The position numbers were made by a program, and so were the translations under genes. Below the pieces are notes generated by a model. The model did no database searches. It was not told the origin of the DNA and saw only the letters and a program-made list of their open reading frames with translations. A stretch of 64,000 nt of DNA from Peptoclostridium litorale DSM 5388 (GTDB lineage: Bacteria; Bacillota; Clostridia; Peptostreptococcales; Peptostreptococcaceae), in assembly GCF_900141635.1 (NCBI RefSeq), contig NZ_FSRH01000001.1, forward strand, positions 310,001-374,000, given 5' to 3'. Shown piece after piece: positions 25,522 through 35,265 of the stretch; positions within the stretch are counted from its first letter, which is position 1; every line of letters starts with the position of its first letter.

Positions 25522-27078
25522 ATGAGCATTTTAAACGTAAAAAATCTAAGCCACGGCTTTGGAGACAGGGCCATATTCAACGACGTATCATTCAGGCTGC
25601 TAAAGGGCGAGCACATAGGCCTTATAGGTGCAAATGGTGAGGGAAAATCCACATTCATGAACATAATAACTGGAAAAATAGAACCTGACGATGGCAATAT
25701 CGAATGGTCAAAGCGTGTAAGAGTCGGTTATATGGATCAGCACACAGCTCTTGAAAGCGGAACGAGCATAAGAGATGCTCTAAAGGAAGCTTTCAAATAC
25801 CTTTTTGACCTTGAAAACGAAATGAACGAAATATGCGATAAAATGGCCAGCGCCTCTCCTGAGGAACTGGAGGTCCTAATGGATGACATGGGCACAATAC
25901 AAGACATTCTGACTCTAAACGACTTTTATATAATAGACTCGAAAGTCGAAGAGGTTGCAAAAGGGTTGGGGCTTTCGGACGTCGGCCTCGACAAGGACGT
26001 ATCTGACCTTAGCGGAGGGCAAAGGACAAAAATCCTTCTTGCAAAGCTACTTCTTGAAAAGCCTGACATACTTCTGCTGGACGAGCCTACAAACTACCTC
26101 GACGAGCAGCACATAGAATGGCTCAAGATATACCTTCAAAACTATGAGAACGCATTCATACTGATATCGCACGATTTGCCTTTCCTAAACAGCGTTATAA
26201 ACCTCATATACCACATGGAAAACCAGGAGCTCAACAGATATGTCGGAAGCTACGACGAGTTCATGCAGGTGTACGAGGCCAAAAAGCAACAGCTTGAAGC
26301 TGCATACAAAAAACAGCAGCAGGAAATATCAGACCTTGAGGATTTCATCGCAAGAAACAAAGCAAGAGTTTCAACAAGAAACATGGCAATGTCGAGAAAG
26401 AAAAAACTGGACAAGATCGACAGGATAGAGCTGGCAAGGGAAAAACCAAAGCCTGAGTTCAACTTCAAGAGCGCAAGAACGTCAGGAAAGCTCATATTCG
26501 AAACCAAAGACCTTGTAATAGGATACGACGAGCCTCTTTCAAAACCTCTCAACCTAAGGATGGAAAGAGGCCAGAAGATAGCCATAGTAGGGGCGAACGG
26601 CCTTGGTAAAACCACTCTTGTAAACAGCATACTCGGAAACATAAATCCTATATCAGGGGAAGTCGAGCTTGGAGACTACCTTCACATAGGATATTTCGAA
26701 CAGGAGATAAAAGGCGCCAACTACAACACCTGTATAGAAGAGGTTTGGCAGGAATTCCCGGGGTATACTCAGTATGAGATAAGGGCCGCACTTGCAAAAT
26801 GCGGACTTACGACAAAACACATAGAAAGCAAGGTTCTTGTGCTGAGTGGTGGCGAGCAGGCAAAAGTAAGACTTTGCAAGCTCATAAACAGCGAAACAAA
26901 CGTACTTGTGCTTGACGAGCCTACAAACCACCTTGATGCAGATGCAAAAGACGAGCTTAAAAAGGCTGTAAGAGAATACAAGGGAAGTTTACTTTTGATA
27001 TGCCACGAACCTGAATTCTACAGGGATGTGGTTACAGACGTTTGGAACTGCGAATCTTGGACTACCAAAATAGTATAA
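25522..27078 (+). CDS. ABC-F family ATPase
   Basis: A soluble tandem-ATPase protein of 518 residues without membrane domains. ABC-F proteins act on ribosomes, as translation factors or antibiotic-resistance proteins. Domain 1 has GANGEGKST, LSGGQRTK and LLLDEPTNYLD. Domain 2 has GANGLGKTT, LSGGEQAKVRL and LVLDEPTNHLD. An interdomain linker rich in Lys and Gln (about 245-310) contacts tRNA in known members. The ATG at 25522 follows AAAGGAAG; the upstream frame has no ribosome site. It resembles the YbiT/YkpA group in overall size. Confidence 0.9.
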   Translation: MSILNVKNLSHGFGDRAIFNDVSFRLLKGEHIGLIGANGEGKSTFMNIITGKIEPDDGNIEWSKRVRVGYMDQHTALESGTSIRDALKEAFKYLFDLENEMNEICDKMASASPEELEVLMDDMGTIQDILTLNDFYIIDSKVEEVAKGLGLSDVGLDKDVSDLSGGQRTKILLAKLLLEKPDILLLDEPTNYLDEQHIEWLKIYLQNYENAFILISHDLPFLNSVINLIYHMENQELNRYVGSYDEFMQVYEAKKQQLEAAYKKQQQEISDLEDFIARNKARVSTRNMAMSRKKKLDKIDRIELAREKPKPEFNFKSARTSGKLIFETKDLVIGYDEPLSKPLNLRMERGQKIAIVGANGLGKTTLVNSILGNINPISGEVELGDYLHIGYFEQEIKGANYNTCIEEVWQEFPGYTQYEIRAALAKCGLTTKHIESKVLVLSGGEQAKVRLCKLINSETNVLVLDEPTNHLDADAKDELKKAVREYKGSLLLICHEPEFYRDVVTDVWNCESWTTKIV

Positions 27079-27128
27079 AGCGCATACGGCTTCACAAATT
27101 GAAATCAAAATCAACTAAACTCTAATGT

Positions 27129-27169
27129 AAAAGCCAAGGCATTAAAGCTCTATATGCCTTGGCTTTTTT
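27129..27169 (+). terminator. Terminator of the first ABC-F gene
   Basis: AAAAGCCAAGGCAT and ATGCCTTGGCTTTT arms with an 11-base loop, followed by more T residues. Confidence 0.9.
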
Positions 27170-27269
27170 GATTCTGATTTTAAACTTTCACTTGTGCCAG
27201 TACATCCATTTAAAAATTGTATGTCAAGCAGTCCACTTTGTATTTATCCCTATTGCTTTGTGATTCAAG

Positions 27270-28337
27270 CTATTTTTGAGCAATATAAACCTTGTTTTTT
27301 TCAATCTTCTTGCCCTCTATAAGTGCCATGTCAGCGTAAAAGAACAGGTCTTTTTCTTCTTCTGTCGTGAATGGATATGAAGCTACTCCAGATGTTATAG
27401 TTATTGGCAATCCTACCAAATTGAAGTGTTTCTCCACTTCAACTCTTAGGAATTCCATTACTTTTTTCATGACTTCAATACCTTCATGGAGTATTATTAT
27501 GAATTCGTCTCCCCCATACCTTATGACATTTCCACCATAAGATTTGACGGCATCGAGCGCCATTTGAGCTATCTTGACAAGAACCTCGTCACCTTTTTTA
27601 TGTCCATAATGATCGTTTACATATTTGAAATTATCCAAATCATAAACGGCCATCGAATATATTTTGGAGCTGAGCTTTTTAAGAGTCTCGTCATAATACT
27701 TCCTGTTGTAACATTTTGTAAGTGTGTCTTTTTTTGCAATGTCCATTATCTCTTCATATAGTATTGCATTTTCCGCGACAACAGAAATCTGGATTGCGAC
27801 AGTGTTGAAGAATCCAACCGCTTTTTCAGTAAAATAGTTTTCCACACTGTGCTCCATGGCAATAAATCCTATTTGAGTGTTTTTCTTGAAGTTGAAAAGC
27901 GGGGTTATTAGAAGAGAGCCGGCATCCTCTCCCGACAGCACATCTAAAAATCCAGCAATCTCGTCCTTTTGAACGCTCATGGATCTTTTGATATTTACCA
28001 TATCCATGCCCGACTTTACTTCAAAGTGGAATATGCTTCCCTTTAAAATGTCTCTTTCAAAACATTTCATGCCGTCTTCGGTTTCTATGTATATCTTGCA
28101 GGAATTCACGCCGAACACACCCATAAGTATGTCTGTAAGGGATTCAAAAAGTTTTTCCAAAGTTGTCAGTTCCCCTGTGTGCTGAAGTATCTGCTCAAGC
28201 ACCCAGTACATTCCATGTTCTTCTTCCATTTTGTACCTAAGATCAAAAATTTGTGACTCAAGCTCACATATTATATGCTTTAATTCGTATGGATCGTTTA
28301 TTTCTGATGTATTTTTAAAGATTCTTTGAATCCCCAT
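27270..28337 (-). CDS. Diguanylate cyclase with GAF-like sensor
   Basis: A 355-residue cytoplasmic protein. It has a short N-terminal coil (ELKHIICELESQIFDLRYKM), a GAF-like sensor (about 50-185), and a GGDEF domain (about 195-350) with the substrate motif VYDLDNFKYVNDHYGHKKGD and active-site RYGGDEFIII. The product is predicted to make c-di-GMP from GTP. There is no RxxD inhibitory site directly before GGDEF that I can confirm. The ATG at 28337 follows GAGGTG by 9 bases. Confidence 0.88.
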   Translation of the reverse strand: MGIQRIFKNTSEINDPYELKHIICELESQIFDLRYKMEEEHGMYWVLEQILQHTGELTTLEKLFESLTDILMGVFGVNSCKIYIETEDGMKCFERDILKGSIFHFEVKSGMDMVNIKRSMSVQKDEIAGFLDVLSGEDAGSLLITPLFNFKKNTQIGFIAMEHSVENYFTEKAVGFFNTVAIQISVVAENAILYEEIMDIAKKDTLTKCYNRKYYDETLKKLSSKIYSMAVYDLDNFKYVNDHYGHKKGDEVLVKIAQMALDAVKSYGGNVIRYGGDEFIIILHEGIEVMKKVMEFLRVEVEKHFNLVGLPITITSGVASYPFTTEEEKDLFFYADMALIEGKKIEKNKVYIAQK

Positions 28338-28438
28338 AAAATGCAGCACCTCTTTGATAAATTGAAAAAATAGTATTCAATTTTAATTATACTCTATACT
28401 CAATGCATTTGTCGAATTTTACAACGTTAAAATACAAA

Positions 28439-28876
28439 TTATTTTTTCAACATATCTTCAAGCAGTTCTACTGCACATTCTATAAGTCCATTGCATACCT
28501 TTTCCCTGAGTTCATTTTCAGCAGCATACTCTTTGCCTTCCTCAGTGCTGGTGTCGCATCCGAGAAGCTCCCTACAAATTATTGAACCGTGCTTTTCCTT
28601 GAATGTGGAGCTAAAAGCCTTTACCCTTTCACCAATTTTCTCCTTTGAATCTGCATCGTCTTCATTGAAGTGCCCGTATTTAAGACCCAGGGCCATGACC
28701 GCACCACTCACGGCTCCGCATATTTCCGCATTCCTCATTCCACCCCCAAATCCGCTTGAAATTTTAAGTGCCGTCTCCCTGTCCAGCCCTAGCTCCTGTG
28801 CAAATGCTGCAACCACAGCCTGGCAGCAGTTGAATCCCCCGTTAAAAATTCCCATTGCTTCCTTTACTCTGTCCAT
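28439..28876 (-). CDS. C_GCAxxG_C_C family protein
   Basis: A 145-residue protein of the C_GCAxxG_C_C family (putative redox-active, common in anaerobes). The conserved Cys series is present: GGFNCCQAVVAAFAQE, then GGGMRNAEICGAVSGAVMALG, then ICRELLGCD and VCNGLIECAVELLEDML. The first motif has CC in place of the usual C-A/S pairing. Family members may bind a metal or iron-sulfur centre; function is unproven. GGAGGGG precedes the ATG at 28876. Confidence 0.88.
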   Translation of the reverse strand: MDRVKEAMGIFNGGFNCCQAVVAAFAQELGLDRETALKISSGFGGGMRNAEICGAVSGAVMALGLKYGHFNEDDADSKEKIGERVKAFSSTFKEKHGSIICRELLGCDTSTEEGKEYAAENELREKVCNGLIECAVELLEDMLKK

Positions 28877-29223
28877 TTTAACCCCTCCAAATTCCATCAC
28901 TACAAAATAGTTTATATCCCATATTTTCAATAGCAAATTTATTCACTGCCATTCACCATAAGGACTCCTAATTACAACAATTTTAGCACATATATTTGCA
29001 TATTAAAACATATCCGTGGCCTTGCTCCACCAATCTCATACTATATGTCCCAGTCAAAATGCATTTAATCCGTACTCCGCATAAAGTGTAAATTCCTCTC
29101 ATTTGTGGTACAATATAATCCTACGAATATTGTTGAAAAAGTCCGCATTCCAGGTGCAAAATACACATTTTACGCCACGAAAAGTGCTGGTTTAACATAG
29201 TTAATGTAAAGGACGGTAATAAA
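28877..29223. other. Intergenic region upstream of the second ABC-F gene
   Basis: The stretch holds a likely promoter (ACAATATAATCC near 29110). Leader regions of ABC-F genes often carry attenuators, but I could not recognise a convincing leader peptide or terminator pair here. Confidence 0.35.
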
Positions 29224-31125
29224 ATGATTGTTTTAACAGCTGAAAACCTATCTAAAAGCTACGGTGAAAAGATTCTATTCAAAGACATATCTCTTACAAT
29301 TGCATCTGAAGATAAAATAGGGCTCATAGGAGTAAATGGTACCGGAAAATCCAGCCTCTTAAAGTCCCTTTCAGGAAAAGACCCTGCCGACTCGGGAAAC
29401 GTGAACATACCTTCATCTGTACGGGTTGAATACCTTTTCCAAAACCCTGATTTCGAAGAATGCTCTACAGTGCTTGAGCACATATTCAGCAGGGGCGATT
29501 CACCTGAAATAAAGCTTATACGGGACTATGAAAAGATACTTTCCGACATGGGCAAACATCCCGAGGACGAAAGCCTTCAAAAAAGGCTATTAAAGCTCAC
29601 TGCCGACATGGACTCGCTCGATGTATGGGAACTTGAAAGCCAGGTGAAGACCATACTTACAAAACTTGGCATAACTGATTTCGACCAGAAGATAAGCACT
29701 CTTTCAGGCGGTCAGAAAAAAAGGGTGGCTCTTTCCACTGTTCTTATACACCCTTGCGACCTCCTAATACTGGACGAGCCTACAAACCACATGGACAGCG
29801 ACACCATAGCATGGCTTGAGGAATACCTCAAAAACAGAAAAGGCGCACTAATTATGATAACTCACGACAGATACTTCCTTGACAGGGTTGTAAACAAGAC
29901 AGTTGAACTTGACAGCGGGAATATATACACGTATTCAGGAGGCTATTCACAGTTCATCCAAAAGAAGGCTGAAAGAAAAAACCTTGAATCTTCAATGGAA
30001 AGAAAAAGGGAAAGGCTCTACAAAAAAGAACTCGAGTGGATAAGAACCGGCGCAAAGGCGAGAACTACAAAACAAAAGGCGAGAATTCAAAGGTTTGAAA
30101 CACTTGAAGATTCCAAGATGGACATAAATGATGAAAAAGTTGAGATATCGGTTGCCCACTCAAGACTTGGAAGCAAGATCGTGGAGATAGAAAGCATAAG
30201 TAAATCCTTCACCCAGGCACCCCTTATAAAGGATTTCACATACACTATTTTAAAGAACGACAGGATAGGGATAGTAGGGGACAACGGAACGGGAAAATCC
30301 ACACTGCTCAATATGATATCCGGCAAAATCCAACCCGACTCCGGACTTATAGACGTGGGCTCAACTGTCAACATGGGGTATTTTTCACAGGAGTCGGAAG
30401 ACATGGACACAAGCATGAGAGCGATAGAATATATAAGAAGCCACGCAGAATATATAACCACTGCGGACGGCACAAAGATAAGCGCATCACAGATGATGGA
30501 AAGGTTCCTGTTTACAGGGGACATGCAGTGGACTTTCATATCAAGACTTTCAGGAGGGGAAAGAAGACGGCTCTACCTTCTTAAGGTTCTCATGGATTCT
30601 CCAAATGTGCTTATACTCGACGAGCCTACAAACGACCTCGATATCGAGACTCTCACTGTACTTGAAGACTATATAGACGAATTTGCAGGCCCTGTGATAA
30701 CGGTATCTCACGACAGGTACTTCCTTGATCGCGTATGCAGGAAGATAATTTCATTTGACGGCTGCGGAGCCGTATCGGTTCACCACGGAAACTACTCTGA
30801 CTTTTCAGAAAAGGCAAACGATGCTTTATTAAATTCAGTTTCAGGAGATCAAAAGCAAAATACAGATGAAAAGCAGTCCCAAAAACCAAAAAAGCAAAAA
30901 AACAAGCTTTCATACAAGGAACAGCAAGAATACGATAACATAGGCTCTGAAATAGAGGACATCGAATCCAATATAGAACAGGTAGACATTGAAATTTCAA
31001 AGTATTCCACCGAATTTACAAAGCTTCAAAACGCTATGGAGAGAAAGGAAGAGCTTGAAATACTTCTTCTTGAAAAGCTCGAAAGGCAGGAATACCTCGA
31101 AGAGCTGAAGACATCGCTTGAATAG
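29224..31125 (+). CDS. ABC-F family ATPase (Uup-like)
   Basis: A 633-residue tandem ATPase. Domain 1 has GVNGTGKSS, LSGGQKKRVAL and LILDEPTNHMD. Domain 2 has GDNGTGKST, LSGGERRRLYLL and LILDEPTNDLD. After domain 2 there is a Lys/Gln-rich linker and a C-terminal coiled coil (about 545-630, YKEQQEYDNIGSEIEDIE), which is the hallmark of the Uup/YfmR group. Such proteins relieve ribosome stalling or bind branched DNA. The ATG follows AAAGGACGG. A terminator follows at 31143. Confidence 0.92.
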   Translation: MIVLTAENLSKSYGEKILFKDISLTIASEDKIGLIGVNGTGKSSLLKSLSGKDPADSGNVNIPSSVRVEYLFQNPDFEECSTVLEHIFSRGDSPEIKLIRDYEKILSDMGKHPEDESLQKRLLKLTADMDSLDVWELESQVKTILTKLGITDFDQKISTLSGGQKKRVALSTVLIHPCDLLILDEPTNHMDSDTIAWLEEYLKNRKGALIMITHDRYFLDRVVNKTVELDSGNIYTYSGGYSQFIQKKAERKNLESSMERKRERLYKKELEWIRTGAKARTTKQKARIQRFETLEDSKMDINDEKVEISVAHSRLGSKIVEIESISKSFTQAPLIKDFTYTILKNDRIGIVGDNGTGKSTLLNMISGKIQPDSGLIDVGSTVNMGYFSQESEDMDTSMRAIEYIRSHAEYITTADGTKISASQMMERFLFTGDMQWTFISRLSGGERRRLYLLKVLMDSPNVLILDEPTNDLDIETLTVLEDYIDEFAGPVITVSHDRYFLDRVCRKIISFDGCGAVSVHHGNYSDFSEKANDALLNSVSGDQKQNTDEKQSQKPKKQKNKLSYKEQQEYDNIGSEIEDIESNIEQVDIEISKYSTEFTKLQNAMERKEELEILLLEKLERQEYLEELKTSLE

Positions 31126-31142
31126 TATAACCCCCCAATATC

Positions 31143-31169
31143 AAAGGGACAGATTACCTGTCCCTTTTT
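31143..31169. terminator. Bidirectional terminator between convergent genes
   Basis: AAAGGGACAG and CTGTCCCTTT arms with loop ATTAC, between the ABC-F gene (+) and the GGDEF-EAL gene (-). Confidence 0.9.
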
Positions 31170-31190
31170 GATTATCTATATGCCTCTCCA

Positions 31191-33455
31191 TCATTCAACT
31201 TTTTCAATAAAATCCTTTTGGAGGTTGTAAAATTCACTTTCAAATTCTTCTGCAGTCAGAGGCTTGCTGAAATAGTAACCCTGCACAAAATCACAACCGT
31301 GATTTCCCAGGAATTTCAGCTGCTCCCTGTTTTCGACCCCTTCCGCAACCACTTCAAGGCCAAGGTTTTGAGCCATCAGGATTATTGTATGTATCATATT
31401 TGCATCGCTCTTGTCAGTTTCAATGTCATTCACAAACGACTTGTCTATTTTCAAATAGTCTATTTCAAATTTTTTCAGATAGTTTAGCGAACTGTATCCC
31501 GTCCCAAAGTCGTCAATGCTTATCTTGACTCCCAAGTCGCTGAGCTCCTTTATTGTCTTTATAGCGTAGTTGACCTCCATCGTCATGCTTTCGGTTATTT
31601 CGAGCTCAAGATGAACAGGCGCAAGTCCCGTTTCAGCCAAAACCCCCTCCACAATCTGGGCGAGGTCATTTTTTAGGAACTGGTGCGCCGATAAGTTGAC
31701 GCTCACCTTCATTATGGGGATATTAATATCTCGCCATTTTTTCAGCTGAAGGCAGGCATTTTTTATGACCCACTCCCCTATTTGGGATATGAGTCCGGTC
31801 TCCTCTGCCAGTGGTATGAAGTCATTTGGAAAAATCAATCCACGCTTTTTATGCTGCCACCTTATTAGTGTTTCCACTCCAACTATTCTTCCATCCTTAA
31901 TGTCAATCTGTGGCTGATAGTGAAGCACAAACTCTTCGCTTTCAAGTGCCCTTTCAATATCCAGCTTTAGTGTCAATTTATCCTTGTATAGCTTTTCCAA
32001 AGTCGACTCATAAATGAAATACCCGTTCCTACCATTTGCCTTAGCCTTGTACAGCGCATTGTCCGCATAAATAAGGCAGTCTTCAAAGCTAACCTGTTTT
32101 TCCCCGTAAAGAACGATTCCAAGGCTGGCCGTCATGTGCAGTTCATTGTCATCTATTACAATTGTTCTGTTGAATGCCTTTATGATTTTTTTACCCAGTT
32201 CCTGTGCCTGATTCTTGTTTTCTATTCCAAAGCAAAGCAGTACGAATTCATCTCCGCCTATTCTAAATGCGTGGTCGCCCTCACCAAGGCATTCTCTTAT
32301 TATGTTTGCTGATTCACGTATTAGAAAGTCTCCCTTTATATGGCCGAATGTATCGTTTATCATCTTGAGCCTGTCCAGATCCAAAAAAACTATTGCCATG
32401 TCTTCTCTTCCTGAATCTTTGCCCTCAATGTATCTGGTCAGGGTTTCACTGAAGCACCTTCTGTTGGCAAGCCCTGTAAGCTCGTCATGGTATGCCAGAT
32501 AGTTGTACTTTTCCTCAGCCAGATATCTTTGGGTGATGTTTCTAAACTGGCCAAATGCCCCTGTAAGCTTTGAGTCTTCGTCATATATAGGCAGTATTTC
32601 AGCTATGCAGACATACATTTTTTCTTCACAGTTTTTGAATTTGAGCTCTATGTTTTCATATGTCATTTTGTTTAGCAGCACATTCTTGAATAGATGGCCC
32701 GTTCGTGGCGATTTAAAAATGCTTCTGCCTATTATTCTATCTTTTTTATATCCAAATATGGTCTGTGCGGATTCATTGAACTCCAAAACAATTCCCTTTT
32801 CATCAGTCACTACAATTGCATTTTGAGTGTTTTTAATCATTATCTGGTTCATAATATTTAGCTTTTTGTTTTGTTTTTTGAGTATGAGTTCTCTTTCTAT
32901 AGAATCCACAAGGTTTGCAAGCATTACAATAAAAAATGGGTTGTGGAACTTCACATCGGCAGTTATATATACCGCCCCCGATAAATTTCCCTTGCCAGTA
33001 CAGCAAAAAGGCACCCCATAGCACGAGCAGCACTCAAGATGGCTGTGGAAGTGGTCATCCCCTATCAGCTGCACCGGCCTGCCCTCGCTTAGCGTCATGC
33101 TTATGATATTAGTCCCTATTTCCTCTTCAATAATCCTGCAGCCCGGGCTTATTCCATCACCAACAATTTTCGACCTTATGGCCTCATCCCCCATTACATC
33201 AAGCAGGTGTCCCTTTTCATCCGATATCATTATGAGTATCGGTATGCCTTCAAGTGATTGTATTACCTTTTCGCCAAAAAACTTGTATACCTCTATAATT
33301 TCGCCATAGGCCTTCCTTTTATCCGCAAGACCTGACCCTGACATTATGTATTTTGGTTTTTTTATTTCATCGGGAAACATCCCCCATTCCATGCATCTAT
33401 TTTTTGATCTTATAGCATAGTCTTTGTCAGATTCAATTTCGTTTTGTAATATCAA
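31191..33455 (-). CDS. GGDEF-EAL c-di-GMP enzyme with a sigma-54-activator-like sensor
   Basis: A 754-residue protein. The N-terminal region (about 1-190) matches the sensor of AcoR-type activators: NRCMEWGMFPDEIKKPKYIM, EEIGTNIISMTLSEGRP and a Cys cluster CCSCYGVPFCC where the activators have WTCS. A PAS domain follows (about 200-310). The GGDEF domain (about 320-480) has RIGGDEFVLLC. The EAL domain (about 495-750) keeps ETLIRW, NLSAHQF, ITESM, DDFGTGYSSLNYL, KIDKSF and AEGVE, so it looks catalytically competent. The start is TTG after a G-run. It could make or break c-di-GMP in response to the same class of signal as the activators. Confidence 0.9.
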   Translation of the reverse strand: MILQNEIESDKDYAIRSKNRCMEWGMFPDEIKKPKYIMSGSGLADKRKAYGEIIEVYKFFGEKVIQSLEGIPILIMISDEKGHLLDVMGDEAIRSKIVGDGISPGCRIIEEEIGTNIISMTLSEGRPVQLIGDDHFHSHLECCSCYGVPFCCTGKGNLSGAVYITADVKFHNPFFIVMLANLVDSIERELILKKQNKKLNIMNQIMIKNTQNAIVVTDEKGIVLEFNESAQTIFGYKKDRIIGRSIFKSPRTGHLFKNVLLNKMTYENIELKFKNCEEKMYVCIAEILPIYDEDSKLTGAFGQFRNITQRYLAEEKYNYLAYHDELTGLANRRCFSETLTRYIEGKDSGREDMAIVFLDLDRLKMINDTFGHIKGDFLIRESANIIRECLGEGDHAFRIGGDEFVLLCFGIENKNQAQELGKKIIKAFNRTIVIDDNELHMTASLGIVLYGEKQVSFEDCLIYADNALYKAKANGRNGYFIYESTLEKLYKDKLTLKLDIERALESEEFVLHYQPQIDIKDGRIVGVETLIRWQHKKRGLIFPNDFIPLAEETGLISQIGEWVIKNACLQLKKWRDINIPIMKVSVNLSAHQFLKNDLAQIVEGVLAETGLAPVHLELEITESMTMEVNYAIKTIKELSDLGVKISIDDFGTGYSSLNYLKKFEIDYLKIDKSFVNDIETDKSDANMIHTIILMAQNLGLEVVAEGVENREQLKFLGNHGCDFVQGYYFSKPLTAEEFESEFYNLQKDFIEKVE

Positions 33456-33601
33456 CTAAACCCCCCCTGAAAATGCGCGCTTCATATATCAGTCCAAATA
33501 TTTCTATGGTTTTTCTCAAATTATATTTTCAATATTAGTTTATCAATTCCGTGCGGTTTATGCAATTTTTTTACCTTTTTCGATAGTTAGCCCTATTTTT
33601 C

Positions 33602-33834
33602 TCATTGAATTATTGCGCTCAATTTCCCATTCCAAGTTCTTATCAGTCCTGTTCCATCAATTGCATCTACAAAGAATCCTATTAAATACATATTGAGAAA
33701 AGTTCCGATTCCCGGAACAATGCCCCAAAAAGAGCAATGACTACAAGCACAAGACCTGTTATCTGTGCAACTCTCCCAAAGCTCACATGGGTTTGTATCG
33801 AAACCCCCATGTGGAATATCCACCACTGACCCAT
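33602..33834 (-). pseudogene. Frameshifted fragment of a YczE/YitT-like membrane protein
   Basis: Two overlapping minus-strand frames give one family-like sequence. The first (ATG at 33834) reads WWIFHMGVSIQTHVSFGRVA and continues ITGLVLVVIALFG. The second resumes IVPGIGTFLNMYLIGFFVDA and ends at 33602. Joined, they resemble the YczE/YyaS/YitT integral membrane family (HxGLSxxTxxSFGRxxQxTG...GxGTxLNMxxIGxxxD). The N-terminal helices are missing and a frameshift lies near 33728, so this is a broken gene. Confidence 0.65.
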
Positions 33835-33848
33835 ATATAATCCTTATA

Positions 33849-33878
33849 AAAAAAGACCCGCAGTTACGCCCGGTCTTA
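33849..33878 (-). terminator. Terminator after the HD-GYP gene
   Basis: On the minus strand AAGACC pairs with GGGTCTT around a GGGCGTAACTGC segment and is followed by a run of seven T. Confidence 0.8.
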
Positions 33879-33923
33879 AAATATATAATATATTCAGCTG
33901 TAGATCTTTCTATTTAGAATAAA

Positions 33924-35090
33924 TTAACCTACATGGCTATCTACCAGCTTTCTTTCCATCATAGCATTAAAGTGCCTTACAATTTCAGGATCAAACTGCC
34001 TTCCTGAGAATTTGTTTATTTCCTCCATGCTGATTTCATGACTCAGACCCTTCCTGTACGGCCTGTCAGTAGTCATGGCGTCATAAGCATCAGCTACCGC
34101 TATTATCCTTGCCCCAAGCGGAATTTCTCTTCCCTTGAGCCCCTCTCCATATCCGGTTCCGTCATATTTTTCATGGTGGTACTTCACCCCGTTTATGAGC
34201 ATCTTTAATGATTTGGATGACTCAAGTATTTTTGCTCCTATAAGAGGATGATCCTTTATGACCTCGTACTCCTCGTCATTTAGCGGAGCTGTCTTATTCA
34301 GTATGGAATCCCTTATCCCTATCTTTCCTATATCGTGAAGTACTGCCATATACTCAAGTCTCTCCAGCTCGTCATCTCTAAGGTTCATCTCTTTTCCTAT
34401 TTCTACGGAGTACTCCGTAACCCTGTGGGAATGACCCCTTGTATAAGGATCTTTCGCGTCTATCGAACTCGCCAGGGCGTGTATGGTTTCAAAATATGTG
34501 TTTTTCATCTCTTTATACAGTTTTGCGTTTTCTATTGCAATAGCCGCCGAGGTCGATATGGCTTCCAAAAAAGCCTCGTCCTTGTCGTCAAATGAGGCTT
34601 TTCCCTTTTTATTGATCACCTGAAGAACTCCAAGTGTCTTTTCCTTGAATTTAATGGGTATTGTAAGCATTGACTTTTGTTTTAATTTTATTTTTTCGCT
34701 TATCTCCTTTTTGAAACTTGTGTCATTGTCCGCATCCCTGCTATTTATGGACTTTCCTTCCTTTGCCACCCAACCGGCTATTCCCTCACCCATTTCAAGC
34801 CTTGTTTCCTTGAGTTTTACGCCTTTTTCTCCAAACGCAACTTCAAACCAGAGCTCCTGTTTTTCCTCGTCGACAATGTAAATTGAACCGGTCTCTGCAT
34901 TAGTCTCAGTCTTTGCAATTTCCATTATCTCGCCCATAAGATCCTTGAGCTTTATACTCGATGTTATCTTCTTGCTCGTTTCATTGAGTTTTATTAGCGT
35001 TGCTATTTTACCGTTATTCCTTTTTATTTTAATAAGGGCTGCAACAAGTGCCATTGCTAAAGATATCGCTATGTAAAACCAAATGTCCAT
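33924..35090 (-). CDS. GAF and HD-GYP domain protein (probable c-di-GMP phosphodiesterase)
   Basis: A 388-residue protein. One N-terminal membrane helix (residues 4-20) is followed by a GAF domain (about 35-185) and an HD-GYP domain (about 200-385). Key motifs are SSIDAKDPYTRGHSHRVTEY, AVLHDIGKIGI, HHEKYDGTGYGEGL (the GYP position reads GYG) and AVADAYDAMTTDRPYR. HD-GYP enzymes degrade c-di-GMP with two or three metals. The altered GYP does not by itself rule out activity. GGGGGTGG precedes the ATG. Confidence 0.9.
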   Translation of the reverse strand: MDIWFYIAISLAMALVAALIKIKRNNGKIATLIKLNETSKKITSSIKLKDLMGEIMEIAKTETNAETGSIYIVDEEKQELWFEVAFGEKGVKLKETRLEMGEGIAGWVAKEGKSINSRDADNDTSFKKEISEKIKLKQKSMLTIPIKFKEKTLGVLQVINKKGKASFDDKDEAFLEAISTSAAIAIENAKLYKEMKNTYFETIHALASSIDAKDPYTRGHSHRVTEYSVEIGKEMNLRDDELERLEYMAVLHDIGKIGIRDSILNKTAPLNDEEYEVIKDHPLIGAKILESSKSLKMLINGVKYHHEKYDGTGYGEGLKGREIPLGARIIAVADAYDAMTTDRPYRKGLSHEISMEEINKFSGRQFDPEIVRHFNAMMERKLVDSHVG

Positions 35091-35099
35091 TGCACCACC

Positions 35100-35265
35100 C
35101 CCACATCTCTATTTTATATTCTTCAGGCATACATTCCACTTCGCTCGTGCTGTCAATCCACTTTACATCTGCCCCCAGCTCTTCGCATATGAATCTTATC
35201 GGGACCATTATACTTCCATTATAAACGCATTTCCATCGGGAATATACAGTTTTTTTACTATTTAA
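35100..35265 (-). pseudogene. Remnant of a copper-amine-oxidase-N-like surface domain
   Basis: On the minus strand one frame reads VYIPDGNAFIMEV and then the next frame continues NGSIMVPIRFICEELGADVK followed by WIDSTSEVECMPEEYK. The NGxxMVPIRFxxEELGAxVxW pattern is typical of the copper amine oxidase N-terminal-like repeat in clostridial surface proteins. No start and no complete domain are present. Further open but unidentified sequence lies upstream to about 35390. This is probably a gene remnant. Confidence 0.5.
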
